From Saccharothrix longispora (GTDB lineage: Bacteria; Actinomycetota; Actinomycetes; Mycobacteriales; Pseudonocardiaceae): a DNA stretch of 64,000 nt. Each line of letters begins with the position of its first letter. The stretch's first letter is position 1. A program made the translations under genes and the position numbers. Shown here in pieces: positions 15,945 to 26,137 of the stretch. Below the pieces are notes generated by a model. That model worked only from the letters and a program-made list of their open reading frames with translations, had not been told where the DNA came from and made no database searches. The stretch covers positions 434,001 to 498,000 of the forward strand of contig NZ_NSDM01000002.1 in assembly GCF_030852425.1 (NCBI RefSeq), given 5' to 3'.

Positions 15945-16823
15945 ATGTCGCGAAGCACCCCGGCCACCGCCGGGCCGACCGACACCACTCACCGACCGCG
16001 GACCTCCGTCCGCGCTCCCACCCGCCTGCCGAAGGGCAACACCGCCGTGCGCGTCATCACCTGGAACGCCAACCGCACCCACCGCTGGGACCTGCTCTGG
16101 GCCGACCCCCTCGTGGCGGGCCTCGCCTGGGACGTCATCTGCCTCCAGGAGGTCGGCAACCCCGACGTGGCGCACTGGACGCACGCGCAGGGACCCGTGT
16201 GGAGCCAGGACCGGGCCGCGCGGGACACCGACGAGTCCTTCGTGCAGCGGCGGTACACCTACCAGCCGGCCCACTACCCCGCCGCCCTGCACATCACCCA
16301 CACCGAGTGGGGCAACCGGCAGAAGAACCACCTGACGATCATCACGCAGACCAGGCCGTCCTGGGCCACCGAGCTCGGCGGCGCCATGAGCGACCGGCCG
16401 GTCCTGGGCATCAAGGTCCGGTTGGCCCTGCCGACCGGTCCCGCCGACGTCCTCCTCGGCTGCGTGCACCTCGTCGCCAACAGGACCAAGTCCCCCCGGG
16501 AGTTGGGCGTCCTGGTGCCGTACCTCGACAGGATGTGCCGCGAGGCGAACGCGCAGGGTTGGCTGCTCGTGGGCGACTTCAACTGCTCCCCGACCGAGAT
16601 GGTGCAGTCGGCCGGCAGCACGGTCGGCGTGTGGTACCCGCCGTTCCCGACCCAGGACTCGGTCGGCGAGCCGATCGACTACGTGGTGGTCGAGCCGCAC
16701 CTGTACCAGGCGGTCATGGCCATGCCGGGCATTTCCGGGAACTGGGAACAGGGCACCGCGGCGAGCGACCACCGGCTCGTCAGGTACACCCAGCCCAACG
16801 GCCCCGCGCTCCAGGTCCTCTAG
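15945..16823 (+). CDS. EEP-fold hydrolase, DNase I/CdtB-like
   Basis: The protein has up to 292 residues with EEP motifs in order: VITWNANRTH, VICLQEVGNP (metal Glu), GCVHLVAN, LLVGDFNCSP (catalytic Asp/Asn), EPIDYVVVE, and ASDHRLVRY (Asp-His pair). This matches DNase I/CdtB-type phosphodiesterases. The first 35 residues are polar and low-complexity with no clear signal peptide. A GTG at 16047 directly before the domain is an alternative start. Substrate is unknown: nucleic acid, phosphoinositide or another phosphodiester. Confidence 0.75.
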   Translation: MSRSTPATAGPTDTTHRPRTSVRAPTRLPKGNTAVRVITWNANRTHRWDLLWADPLVAGLAWDVICLQEVGNPDVAHWTHAQGPVWSQDRAARDTDESFVQRRYTYQPAHYPAALHITHTEWGNRQKNHLTIITQTRPSWATELGGAMSDRPVLGIKVRLALPTGPADVLLGCVHLVANRTKSPRELGVLVPYLDRMCREANAQGWLLVGDFNCSPTEMVQSAGSTVGVWYPPFPTQDSVGEPIDYVVVEPHLYQAVMAMPGISGNWEQGTAASDHRLVRYTQPNGPALQVL

Positions 16824-16841
16824 CGGGCCGGCCGAGGGCCT

Positions 16842-16858
16842 GCCCCGGCACCCGGGGC
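16842..16858 (+). terminator. Terminator hairpin after the EEP hydrolase gene
   Basis: GCCCCGG and CCGGGGC form a 7-bp stem closed by a 3-nt CAC loop, 18 nt past the stop codon. Confidence 0.5.
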
Positions 16859-16963
16859 GCCGCGCTGGAGGGCGTGCGGCACGGGTGCCGCGGATCGTGC
16901 CGGCCTCGGAGCGGGGCATCGACGTCCCGGCCTGCGTGCAGGACGTCCGAGGGCCGGCCTGCC

Positions 16964-17013
16964 CCGCCCCGGTCCCGGTCCACCCCCCCCCACGCGGACC
17001 GGGACCGGGGCGG
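16964..17013. terminator. 18-bp hairpin with nine-cytosine loop between convergent genes
   Basis: Bases 16964-16981 are exactly inverted at 16996-17013. The 14-nt loop contains nine consecutive C. The right arm abuts the stop codon of the minus-strand AhpD-like gene (17014-17016). It would terminate that gene and back up the upstream plus-strand hairpin. Confidence 0.75.
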
Positions 17014-17499
17014 TCAGGCGAGCGCGGCGGCGAACGCGCCGGGCTCGTAGGAACCTCCCCGCCGGCGCACGATCACCGCGAGCCGGTTGGCGGCGTTGAT
17101 CAGCGCGACCAGGGAGACCAGCGCGGCGACCTGGTCGTCGTCGTAGTGCTCGCGCACCCGGGCCCAGGTCTCGTCGGACACGCCCTGGTGGGCGTCGGCG
17201 AGCCGGGTGCCCTCCTCGGCGAGCGCCAGCGCGGCCCGCTCGGCATCGGTGAACACGGCGGACTCGCGCCAGGTGGCGACCAGGTGGAGCCTGACCTGGG
17301 TCTCGCCCGCCGCGGCGGCCTCCTTGGTGTGCATGTCGACGCACCAGCCGCAGCCGTTGATCTGGCTGGCGCGCAACGACACCAGCTCCTGCGTGGAACT
17401 CGGCAGCGTCGACCGGTGGATCACCGCGGCCGCGTTGGCGAACCGCTTGGCGAACGTGCCGGCGAGCTCGTTCCGGAAAAGGTCGAACCGGGCTTCCAT
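17014..17499 (-). CDS. Carboxymuconolactone decarboxylase/AhpD-like protein (ECF41 partner)
   Basis: The 161-residue protein has the AhpD active-site pattern, Glu38 then Cys50-Gly-Trp-Cys53 and His57 (INGCGWCVDMH). This peroxidase-like redox centre can reduce hydroperoxides. The ATG at 17499 is preferred over a 31-codon longer frame because GAGGA precedes it and the domain begins there. The gene is divergent from an ECF41 sigma factor. ECF41 sigma genes characteristically sit next to a carboxymuconolactone decarboxylase, oxidoreductase or epimerase gene, and this pair fits that rule. An ECF41-like promoter precedes it. Confidence 0.88.
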   Translation of the reverse strand: MEARFDLFRNELAGTFAKRFANAAAVIHRSTLPSSTQELVSLRASQINGCGWCVDMHTKEAAAAGETQVRLHLVATWRESAVFTDAERAALALAEEGTRLADAHQGVSDETWARVREHYDDDQVAALVSLVALINAANRLAVIVRRRGGSYEPGAFAAALA

Positions 17500-17541
17500 G
17501 ACGTCGTCCTCACTTCGTGGTGGTGCGCTGGACGGACACGA

Positions 17542-17568
17542 GATGCCGGCGGACAGCCGCGCGTGACA
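17542..17568 (-). promoter_or_regulatory. Putative ECF41 promoter of the AhpD-like gene
   Basis: On the minus strand TGTCACG (17568-17562) is followed after 16 nt by CATC (17545-17542). As I recall, ECF41 promoters read TGTCACA-N16-CGTC, so each element has one mismatch. The -10-like element is 42 nt from the ATG. Confidence 0.5.
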
Positions 17569-17602
17569 GCGCCACCGGGTGACGTGGGACACGGACCGGG
17601 GG

Positions 17603-17629
17603 TGTCACAGGATCGCGTCGGCCGGCGTC
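17603..17629 (+). promoter_or_regulatory. Putative autoregulated ECF41 promoter
   Basis: TGTCACA (17603-17609) is followed after 16 nt by CGTC (17626-17629). This matches exactly the published ECF41 consensus as I remember it. It lies 30 nt upstream of the sigma factor GTG. Confidence 0.65.
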
Positions 17630-17659
17630 TGGTGGGCGTCCGACCGAGAGGAGCCACCC

Positions 17660-18550
17660 GTGGCAGGCACGTCGCAGACCGCCACCGACACGTTCGTCGC
17701 CCACCGCAGCCTGCTGTTCACCGTCGCCTACGAGGTGCTCGGCTCGGCGGCCGACGCGGAGGACGTCCTCCAGGAGACGTGGCTGCGGTGGGCGGGCGTG
17801 GACCTCGACGCGGTGCGGGACCGGCGCGCGTACCTGGTGCGGGTCACGACCCGGCAGGCGTTGTCCCGGTTGCGCGCGGTCGGCCGCCGCCGGGAGTCCT
17901 ACGTCGGTTCGTGGCTGCCCGAGCCGCTGCTCACCGCGCCGGACGTGGCCGAGGACGTCGAGCTGGCCGACAGCGTCTCGATGGCGATGATGCTGGTGCT
18001 GGAGACGCTCGCGCCGACGGAGCGGGCGGTGTTCGTGCTGCGCGACGTGTTCGACCTCGGCTACGGCGAGATCGCGGAGGCCGTGGACAAGAGCCCGGCC
18101 GCGGTCCGCCAGATCGCCCACCGGGCCCGGGCCCACGTCGCGGCGCGCCGACCGCGCGGGGCCGCCTCGCGGGACGAGGCGCGGGGCGCGCTCGACGCGT
18201 TCCGGCGGGCGGTCGAGACGGGGGACCTCCAGGGGCTGCTCGACGTCCTCGCCCCGGACGTCGTCCTCCTGGGCGACGGTGGCGGGATCAAGCAGGCCGT
18301 CCCGCGGCCGGTCGTGGGCGCGGACCGGGTGGCCCGCGTGCTGGCCGGCGGGCTGGGGAAGCTGCCCGTCACCGCGACGCTGCGGCCGGCGCTGGTCAAC
18401 GGCTGGCCGGCACTGGTCCTGCTGCTCGACGGCGGGATCGACACCGTCGTGGCGGTGCGCGTCGACGACGGCCTGGTCACCGGGCTCTACGCGGTGCGCA
18501 ACCCCGAGAAGCTGTCGCACATGGCGAGCGAGACCGCCCTGCGCCGGTGA
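17660..18550 (+). CDS. ECF41-family sigma factor with C-terminal SnoaL-like extension (SigJ-like)
   Basis: The 296-residue protein has a sigma-2 region (ADAEDVLQETWLRW), a sigma-4 region (LAPTERAVFVLRDVFDLGYGEIAEAV) and an extra domain of about 110 residues from residue 175. In ECF41 factors this SnoaL-like extension replaces a separate anti-sigma factor and tunes activity. No anti-sigma gene is present nearby, which agrees. The GTG at 17660 has GAGGAG at 17648-17653. The divergent AhpD-like gene is the expected target. Confidence 0.88.
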   Translation: MAGTSQTATDTFVAHRSLLFTVAYEVLGSAADAEDVLQETWLRWAGVDLDAVRDRRAYLVRVTTRQALSRLRAVGRRRESYVGSWLPEPLLTAPDVAEDVELADSVSMAMMLVLETLAPTERAVFVLRDVFDLGYGEIAEAVDKSPAAVRQIAHRARAHVAARRPRGAASRDEARGALDAFRRAVETGDLQGLLDVLAPDVVLLGDGGGIKQAVPRPVVGADRVARVLAGGLGKLPVTATLRPALVNGWPALVLLLDGGIDTVVAVRVDDGLVTGLYAVRNPEKLSHMASETALRR

Positions 18551-18575
18551 GCGGCGTGGTCAGCTGGGGTCGCGG

Positions 18576-18650
18576 TCAGGTGGAGTCGCGGACCACCAAC
18601 TCGGTCGGCAGGATCGCCGCCGCCGGCGGTTCGCCGTTCATCTGGTCGAC
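18576..18650 (-). pseudogene. LacI-family regulator, C-terminal remnant (about 24 codons)
   Basis: On the minus strand these bases encode DQMNGEPPAAAILPTELVV and then RDST-stop, the typical C-terminal end of a LacI/GalR regulator. Upstream of it the reading frame runs antisense into the GH42 gene, and no other LacI sequence is present. It is the stub left by a deletion that also removed the start of the GH42 gene. Confidence 0.7.
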
Positions 18651-20084
18651 ACCGCGTGGGGCACCACCTTCTGGGGCCAGCGCTACGGCGACTGGGACGA
18701 GGTCGAGCCGCCGCGCGCCACCGCGACCGCGGGCAACCCCGCGCAGGAGCTGGACTTCCTGCGGTTCTGCTCCGACGAGCTGCTGGCCTGCTACCGGGCC
18801 GAGCGGGACGTGCTGCGCGAGCACTCGTCCGCGCCGGTCACCACGAACTTCATGACCACCAACTGCAAGTCCGTCGACTACTGGCGCTGGGGCCGCGAGG
18901 TCGACGTGGTGGCCAACGACCACTACCTGACCGCCGAGGCCGACCGCAACCACATCGACCTGGCCATGTCGGCCGACCTGACCCGCGCGGTGGCCGGCGG
19001 ACGGCCGCGGATGCTCATGGAGCACTCCACCGGCGCGGTCAACTGGCAGCCCCGCAACATCGCCAAGCGGCCGGGCGAGCTGGCCCGCAACAGCCTGGCG
19101 CACGTGGCGCGCGGCGCGGACGCGGTGATGTTCTTCCAGTGGCGGGCCTCGCGCTTCGGCGCGGAGAAGTTCCACTCGGCGATGCTGCCGCACTCGGGCA
19201 CCGGCAGCCGGGTGTGGCGGGACGTGGTGCGGCTGGGCGCCGACCTCGGGTCGCTGGCGGAGCTGCGCGGCAGCCTGGTGCGCGCGGACGTGGCCGTGGT
19301 GTGGGACTGGGAGTCGTGGTGGGCGATGGAGCTGGCGTGGCGCCCGTCGGTGGACCTCGACTACCGCGAACGCGTCGCCGCGTTCTACGAGCAGCTCTGG
19401 GACGCCCACCTGACCTGCGACTTCGTCGCCCCCGGTCAGGACCTCGCGGGCTACCGGCTGGTCGTCGCGCCCTCGCTGTACCTGACCGCGCCGGGCACCG
19501 CCGCGGTGTTCGGGCGGTACGTGCGCGACGGCGGCACGCTCGTCGTGTCGTACTTCTCCGGCATCGTCGACGACAACGACGCCGTGCACCCCGGCGGCCA
19601 CCCCGGCGCGCTGCGCGAGGTGCTCGGCCTGGAGGTCGAGGAGTTCCTGCCGCTGCGCGCCGGCGAGCGCGTCTCCCTCACCGGGGGCGCGACGGGCGAC
19701 GTGTGGGCCGAGGACGTCCGGCCGCACGGCGCGGAGACCGTGCTGGAGTACGCCGACGGCCCGGCGGCCGGGAAACCCGCCGTGACCCGGCACCGGCTCG
19801 GCGGCGGCAGCGCCTGGTACCTCTCGACCCGGTTGCGCGGCGACGACCTGGCGGGCGTGCTGCGCGGGGCGTACCGGGACGCGGGCGTCGAACCCGCCGA
19901 CCTGCCGCGCGACGTGGAGGTCGTGCGGCGGCACGGCCCGGACGCCGAGTACCTGTTCGTGCTCAACCACACCGACGTCGACACGCGGATCGAGGCGTCG
20001 GGCACCGAACTGCTCACCGGCGGGCGCTGCGACGGCCTGCTGACCGTGCCCGCGGGCGCGGTGGCCGTGCTGCGCACCGGTTGA
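18645..20084 (+). pseudogene. GH42 beta-galactosidase, 5'-truncated
   Basis: The frame starts abruptly at AWGTTFWGQRYGDWDEVEPPR, which in full GH42 enzymes lies nearly 200 residues into the TIM barrel. From there to the C terminus it is intact: nucleophile Glu in LMEHSTGAVNWQ, the trimerisation domain and the terminal beta domain. The roughly 180 missing residues include the acid/base Glu and any start codon. No plausible start or ribosome-binding site precedes the fragment; it abuts the LacI stub. It should be inactive. Together with the downstream GH53 gene it marks a decayed galactan-utilisation locus. Misassembly is an alternative. Confidence 0.8.
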
Positions 20085-20125
20085 GCGGACCCACCCACCG
20101 CGTTCTCGACGAGGAGGACGAACCG

Positions 20126-21640
20126 ATGTCCGCATTCCCCACGTTGCTCACCGCCGCGGTGCTCGCCGCCGCGGTGGTGGCACCGCCGCCCGAGGCGGTC
20201 GCCGCGAGCACGCTCGCCAACCCCGGCTTCGAGTCCGGCGCGTCCGGCTGGACGAGCACCGGCGGCGCATCGTTCGCCGAGGCGGGCGGGCGCAGCGGCA
20301 GCACCCGGCTCACGCACTGGTCCTCCTCCGCGTACCGGGTGGAGACCCGGCAGACGTTGACCGGCCTGACCGACGGCCGGTACACCGCCCGCGCCTGGGT
20401 GCGCTCGTCCGGCCGGCAGCACTCCGCGCACCTGGCGCTGCGCGACTGCGGTGGCGCGGAGCAGCGGGTCGCGCTGCCGGTCAGCGCGGACGGGCTGTGG
20501 ACGCGGGTCGCGGTGTCCGCACAGGTGTCCGGCGGCCGGTGCACGGTCGCGCTGGTGTCCGACGCCAAGGCCGGCGACTGGATCAACGTCGACGACCTGG
20601 AGTTCGTCGGCGGTGGCGCCGCGGTGCCGGTGCGCGGTGGGGACACCTCCACCCTGCCCAAGTCCGAGGCCAACGGCGGCGTGTACCGCACGGCGTCCGG
20701 GCGGGCACAGGACGCGTTGCTGATCCTCAGGGCCAACGGCATGAACCTGGTGCGGCTCAAGGTCTGGGTGAACCCCGCCGACGGGTACGACGACAAGGCC
20801 CGGGTGCTGGCGATGGCCAAGCGGGTCAAGGCGCAGGGCATGCAATTGATGATCGACTTCCACTACTCCGACGCGTGGGCCGACCCGGGTCGGCAGCGCA
20901 AGCCGGCCGCGTGGGCGGGGTACTCGTTCGCACAGCTCACGAAGGCGGTCCACGACCACACCTACGAGGTGCTGAACGCCCTGAAGGCGCAGGGCACCAC
21001 GGCCGACTACGCCCAGGTCGGCAACGAGATCAACCCCGGCATGCTGCTGCCGGACGGGTCGTCGGACAACTGGGCCAACCTGTCCGCGCTGCTCAAGAGC
21101 GGCGTGGCGGCGGTGCGGGCGGTGTCGTCCTCGACGAAGGTCATGCTGCACCTGGCCAACGGCGCGGACCAGGGCACCGTGCGGTGGTGGTTCGACAACG
21201 CGGTGAGCCGCGGGGTGCCGTTCGACGTGGTGGGCCTGTCCTACTACGGCTACTGGCACGGCACGCTCGGCGCGTTGCAGCGCACGCTGTTCGACGTGCC
21301 CGCGCGGTACGGCAAGGACGTGATGGTGGTGGAGACCGCCTACCCGTTCACGATGGCCGACGCGGACTCCGAGCCGAACGCGTTCAGCGACTCCTCGAAG
21401 CTGCTGCCCGGCTACCCGGCGACCTCCGAGGGCCAGCTCGCGCACTTCCGCGACGTGATCAGCGTGGTGCAGGCCGTGCCGCGGGCGCTCGGGGTCGTGT
21501 ACTGGGAACCCACCTGGTACGCGGTGCCGGGCAACGGCTGGGACCCCTACGACCCGGACTCGGGTGACGGCTGGGACAACCAGGCGCTCTTCGACTGGTC
21601 CGGCAGGGCGCTCCCGGCGATCACGGCGTTCGACCGCTGA
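20126..21640 (+). CDS. Secreted GH53 endo-beta-1,4-galactanase with N-terminal carbohydrate-binding module
   Basis: The 504-residue protein has a signal peptide (cleavage near AVAA-ST at about 27). A jelly-roll module resembling CBM families follows (about 28-162, from TLANPGFESGASGW). The GH53 catalytic domain has acid/base E301 in QVGNEINPG and nucleophile E403 in VVETAYPF. It cleaves beta-1,4-galactan of pectin/arabinogalactan outside the cell. GAGGAGGA lies 7 nt before the ATG. It follows the broken GH42 gene, normally its partner for hydrolysing the released oligosaccharides, by 41 nt. Confidence 0.92.
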   Translation: MSAFPTLLTAAVLAAAVVAPPPEAVAASTLANPGFESGASGWTSTGGASFAEAGGRSGSTRLTHWSSSAYRVETRQTLTGLTDGRYTARAWVRSSGRQHSAHLALRDCGGAEQRVALPVSADGLWTRVAVSAQVSGGRCTVALVSDAKAGDWINVDDLEFVGGGAAVPVRGGDTSTLPKSEANGGVYRTASGRAQDALLILRANGMNLVRLKVWVNPADGYDDKARVLAMAKRVKAQGMQLMIDFHYSDAWADPGRQRKPAAWAGYSFAQLTKAVHDHTYEVLNALKAQGTTADYAQVGNEINPGMLLPDGSSDNWANLSALLKSGVAAVRAVSSSTKVMLHLANGADQGTVRWWFDNAVSRGVPFDVVGLSYYGYWHGTLGALQRTLFDVPARYGKDVMVVETAYPFTMADADSEPNAFSDSSKLLPGYPATSEGQLAHFRDVISVVQAVPRALGVVYWEPTWYAVPGNGWDPYDPDSGDGWDNQALFDWSGRALPAITAFDR

Positions 21641-21649
21641 CGGCTCCCC

Positions 21650-21681
21650 GTCCGGCGGGTGACCATCCCCACCCGCCGGAC
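21650..21681 (+). terminator. Terminator after the galactanase gene
   Basis: GTCCGGCGGGT (21650-21660) and ACCCGCCGGAC (21671-21681) form an 11-bp perfect stem with a 10-nt loop, 9 nt past the stop codon. Confidence 0.72.
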
Positions 21682-21698
21682 AGGTCCGCTCGTCCCGC

Positions 21699-21721
21699 AC
21701 AGGTTATAAGCTATGACCTGT
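21699..21721. promoter_or_regulatory. Candidate GntR operator
   Basis: The 23-bp stretch has outer arms ACAGGT/ACCTGT and inner ATA/TAT, symmetric except at one base pair per arm and a 3-bp centre. It is 26 nt upstream of the GntR gene start, right where a promoter and autoregulatory site are expected. It is the only AT-rich stretch in this spacer. Confidence 0.55.
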
Positions 21722-21747
21722 CGTCGTCCGAGCGGGAGGAGCACCCC

Positions 21748-22422
21748 GTGCTGCCGGAACCAGCGCCCCTGTTCCAGACCAAGGCCGAGTTCGCCTACGA
21801 CGAGGTGCGCCGACGCGTGCTCTCCGGCGAGCTGGCGCCCGGCTCGGTGATCAACCAGGGGCCGCTCGCCCGGGAGATCGGGATCAGCACCACGCCGTTG
21901 CGCGAGGCGTTGAAGCGGCTCAAGGCCGAAGGGCTCGTGGAACTGGGCGCGCACCGCGACGCGCGGGTCGCGGAGCTGCGCGCCGAGGAGGCCCGCGACC
22001 TGGTGGAGGTGCGCCGGGCGCTCGACCCGGTGGCCGTCGACCTGGCCGCGCGGCGGCGCACCGCCGACGACGTCCGCGAGATGCGCGAGGCCGCCGAGGG
22101 ACTGCGGGCGCTGACCGCCGACCCGGGCCCGGACGAACTGGCCGTGCACCGGCGGTTCCACGCCGCGCTGTACCGGGCCTCGCACAACGCGCTGCTGGTC
22201 GAGGCGCTCGACGGGTTGTGGGACAAGACCGACCGCTACCGGCGGCACGCCCTGGAGGTCGAGCGGGACGAGGAGGCGCGGGCCCGGAAGGACCGCGAGC
22301 ACGCGGCGCTGCTGGAGCTGGTGATCGCGGGGGACGGCGAGGCCGCGGCGGCCGTGATGCGGGAGCACGTCGACACCAGCCTGACCGCCCACGCCGCGTG
22401 GCGGCTGTCGAAGCGGCCGTGA
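21748..22422 (+). CDS. GntR-family regulator, FadR/FCD subfamily
   Basis: The 224-residue protein has an N-terminal winged helix (YDEVRRRVLSGELAPGSVINQGPLAREIGISTTPLREALKRL in part) and an all-helical FCD effector domain from about residue 85. The FCD metal-binding pattern is present (H residues near 130, 178 and 200). GGAGGAG precedes the GTG. The stop overlaps the MFS transporter start (GTGA), so the regulator and exporter are one operon. FCD proteins bind carboxylates such as sugar acids, which may be the transported compound. Confidence 0.88.
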   Translation: MLPEPAPLFQTKAEFAYDEVRRRVLSGELAPGSVINQGPLAREIGISTTPLREALKRLKAEGLVELGAHRDARVAELRAEEARDLVEVRRALDPVAVDLAARRRTADDVREMREAAEGLRALTADPGPDELAVHRRFHAALYRASHNALLVEALDGLWDKTDRYRRHALEVERDEEARARKDREHAALLELVIAGDGEAAAAVMREHVDTSLTAHAAWRLSKRP

Positions 22423-23570
22423 GGCGCCTCCCGACCGTCGCGCTGTTCGGCCACGCGGTCCTCACCCAGGTCGTCACGTTCGTGCTGCGGCCCACCGCGT
22501 CCTACCGGGCACTGGAGCTGGACGTGCCCGCGTCGTGGCTGGGCGCGCTGTCGGCCTGCTTCGCGCTCGTGCCGCTGGTGCTGGCACTGCCCGCCGGGCA
22601 CGTGGTGGACCGGGTCGGCGAACGGCGGGTGCTGGTCGCGGGCAGCGTGCTGATGGCCGGGGCCGCGGCGGTGTTCGCGTTCCTCGACGGCGGCCTGCCG
22701 GGGTTGCTGGCGGGCAGCGTGCTGCTCGGCACCGCGCACCTGTGCTGCGTGGTGGGCCAGCAGGCGCTGGTGGCCAACGCCGCCTCCGGGCGCGGCCTGG
22801 ACTCCGCGTTCGGCTACTACACGTTCGCCGCCTCGCTCGGCCAGCTGCTCGGGCCGCTGCTGATCCCCGTGTTCGGCGGCGGCGGGTCCATCCCGGACAC
22901 CGGACCGATCTTCCTCGGCACGTTCCTGGTCGGCACGCTGCTGGTGGTGTTCGCGGCGCCGCTGCCCAGCAGCCGGACCGGCCGCGAGCGGGCGGCGGGC
23001 GGGTCGGTCGGCCTGGGGCCGCTGCTGCGCCTGCCCGGCCTGGCGAGGGCGCTGACGACCAGCTGCGTCGTGATCGCCGCGGTGGACATCTCGCTGGTCT
23101 ACCTGCCGGCGCTGGGCGCGGAGCGCGACCTGTCCGCGGGCCTGGTCAGCGCACTGCTGGCGCTGCGGGCCGCCGCGTCCATGGTGTCGCGCGTCCTGCT
23201 GGGGAAGCTCAGCGCGGCCCTGGGCCGCACGCGACTGCTGGTCGGCAGCGTCGCGATGGCGGCGGTGGGCCTGGCGTGCTGCGCGCTGCCCGTGCCGGTG
23301 TGGGCGCTGGTGGCGGCGGTGGTCGTGGCGGGTCTCGGCCTGGGCGTGGGACAGCCGCTGACCATGTCGTGGCTGGCCGAGTCGGCGCCGCCGGGCGCGC
23401 GGGGCCGGGCGATGTCGCTGCGCCTGACGGGCAACCGCGCGGGCCAGGTGGTGGTGCCGGCCGCGGTGGGCGCGGTCGCCGCCGGCCTGGGCGCGGCGGG
23501 GGTGCTCGGGCTGACCGCCGTCACCCTGGCCTGGACCGGTTACCTGGCCCGCAGACTGTCCGTCGACTGA
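22419..23570 (+). CDS. Major facilitator superfamily transporter
   Basis: The 383-residue membrane protein has about 12 hydrophobic segments, with the MFS loop motif GHVVDRVGERRVLV after segment 2. The second half repeats the arrangement (GKLSAALGRTRLLVGS). It starts with GTG inside the GntR stop, so the two are translationally coupled. The start is set by the overlap and by the family's short cytoplasmic N terminus. It could be an exporter or an importer; the substrate is unknown. Confidence 0.85.
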   Translation: MRRLPTVALFGHAVLTQVVTFVLRPTASYRALELDVPASWLGALSACFALVPLVLALPAGHVVDRVGERRVLVAGSVLMAGAAAVFAFLDGGLPGLLAGSVLLGTAHLCCVVGQQALVANAASGRGLDSAFGYYTFAASLGQLLGPLLIPVFGGGGSIPDTGPIFLGTFLVGTLLVVFAAPLPSSRTGRERAAGGSVGLGPLLRLPGLARALTTSCVVIAAVDISLVYLPALGAERDLSAGLVSALLALRAAASMVSRVLLGKLSAALGRTRLLVGSVAMAAVGLACCALPVPVWALVAAVVVAGLGLGVGQPLTMSWLAESAPPGARGRAMSLRLTGNRAGQVVVPAAVGAVAAGLGAAGVLGLTAVTLAWTGYLARRLSVD

Positions 23571-23614
23571 CACCAGCGGGCCAGGCCGCTCCGGGGTCGG
23601 CGCCGCCCTCGGAG

Positions 23615-23638
23615 CCGGCCGGGCCGCTACCCGGCCGG
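23615..23638. terminator. Bidirectional hairpin between the MFS gene and the PKS operon
   Basis: CCGGCCGGG and CCCGGCCGG form a 9-bp perfect stem with a 6-nt loop. The right arm overlaps the stop region of the minus-strand FAD hydroxylase gene, the last gene of the polyketide operon. Confidence 0.6.
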
Positions 23639-25118
23639 TGCGCCGACCACGTCCTCGACGGTCGCGGCCGGGGCGTCCACCCCCCGGCACAGCACGCGGT
23701 CGAGCGCGGCGTGCAGCGAGCCGGGGTCCGTGCCCCACCAGGCGGCGAACCCGTCCGGCCGGAGCAGCACCGCGCCGTCGGCGGGCACCCCCTCGGCGAC
23801 CAGCGGGCCGGGCGCGGGCCGGCAGGTGACCGGCACGACGGCCCGTGCCGCCGCGTCCTCCCAGCCCCGCGCGAACGCGCCGGTCAGCAGCGCCCAGTCG
23901 CCGAGCAGGTCCCCGGTCGACGCCTGCGCCACGCGGGTCGAGCGGGGGTGGTCCGGGTCGGGGACGAACGCCCCGTCCGGGTAGGCGCACTCGAACATCA
24001 GCCGCCCGCGCCGCGCACCGTTCCCGGCGGCGTCGCCGGGACCGCCGTTGAGCACCCGGTACCGCTCCACGCACAGCTTCGTCGTCGCCCACGCCACGGG
24101 CAGCCGCTCGGCCTCGTAGGTGGCCATCAGCTCCTCCCCCGCGACGCCGCGGTGCACCAGGCCGAGCTTCCAGGCCAGGTTGAACGCGTCCTGCACGCCC
24201 GTCGCCACGCCGAACGAGCCCACCGGCGGCATGGTGTGCGCCGCGTCCCCGGCGACCAGCACCCGGTCCACCCGCATCCGGTCGGCGACGCGGCCCGCGA
24301 TGTCCCACGTGGTGTCGGCGACGCGCTCCACCGCGATCGACACCCCGTCCGCGCCGATGGCGGCCCGCACCAGCTCGGCGCACCGCTCCCGGGGGAAGTC
24401 GGCGGCGACCTGCCCGGGTTCGAGGGAGATCGCGAACCGCCACCGCCGCGCGCCGTCCACCGAGGTGAGGAAGCCGCGCACGGCCGGGTTGGCCACGGTG
24501 AGCGCCACGACCCGGCGGCCGCGCAGCGGTCCGGCGAGGTCCGCTTCGAAGTGGACGTTGAGCTTGCGCGCGATCGTGCCGGGCCCGCTGTGCCCGATGC
24601 CGAGCAGGTCGCGCAGCGCGCTGCGCGCGCCGTCCGCGACGACCAGGTGCCCGGCGCGCACCCGCACGTCGCCGCCGACCGAGCGCAGCGTCGCGAGCAC
24701 GCCGTCGGCGACCTGCTCGACCTCGACGACCTCGGTGCCGTACCGCACGTCCGCGCCGCCGGCGTGGTCGCGCAGCACGGGTTCGAGCTGGTCCTGGTCG
24801 ATCGGCGCCCACTGGCCGGGTCCGCCCGCGGTGCTCCGGTCGGGCAGCCGCACCCGCTCGGGCCCGGCCACGCTCCCCGCGTGCGCGACCACGGTGTGGT
24901 CGGCCACCGGCGAGCGGACGGCGCGGATCGCCCGCTCCAGCCCCACCGCCCGGTACAGCTCCACCGTGGGCGGGTTCAGGGAGCGGGCCCGGGGTTCGGC
25001 GAGCGGTGCGGGCCGGCGTTCGGCGAGCAGGGACGGCACGCCGAAGTGGGCGAGGAACACCGCCGCGGACAGCCCGGTGACGCCGCCGCCCGCGATCAGC
25101 ACCGGGACGCGCACCGGC

Positions 25119-25126
<8 letters not shown>
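23627..25126 (-). CDS. FAD-dependent aromatic hydroxylase of the polyketide cluster (WhiE ORFVIII/PgaE-like)
   Basis: The 499-residue protein has GGGVTG near residue 13, a VADGARS DG motif and the GDAAHTMPP GD motif. A C-terminal thioredoxin-like region is typical of the phenol-hydroxylase/polyketide-oxygenase branch. It is the last gene of a compact type II PKS operon and overlaps the cyclase gene by 8 nt. It most likely oxidises the cyclised polyketide, as the hydroxylase of spore-pigment clusters does. Confidence 0.88.

Positions 25127-26137
<1,011 letters not shown>

Noticed and set aside
12546..16823. The two EEP-fold proteins as a toxin or defence pair
   Set aside because: They are on opposite strands, separated by unrelated genes, and lack toxin subunits, immunity genes or phage context. 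Ordinary secreted and cytoplasmic hydrolases are more likely.
18279..20084. Reading the GH42 frame as an intact gene starting inside the sigma factor
   Set aside because: The first 120 codons of that frame are out-of-frame sigma factor sequence. GH42 similarity begins abruptly in mid-domain with no start codon or ribosome-binding site.
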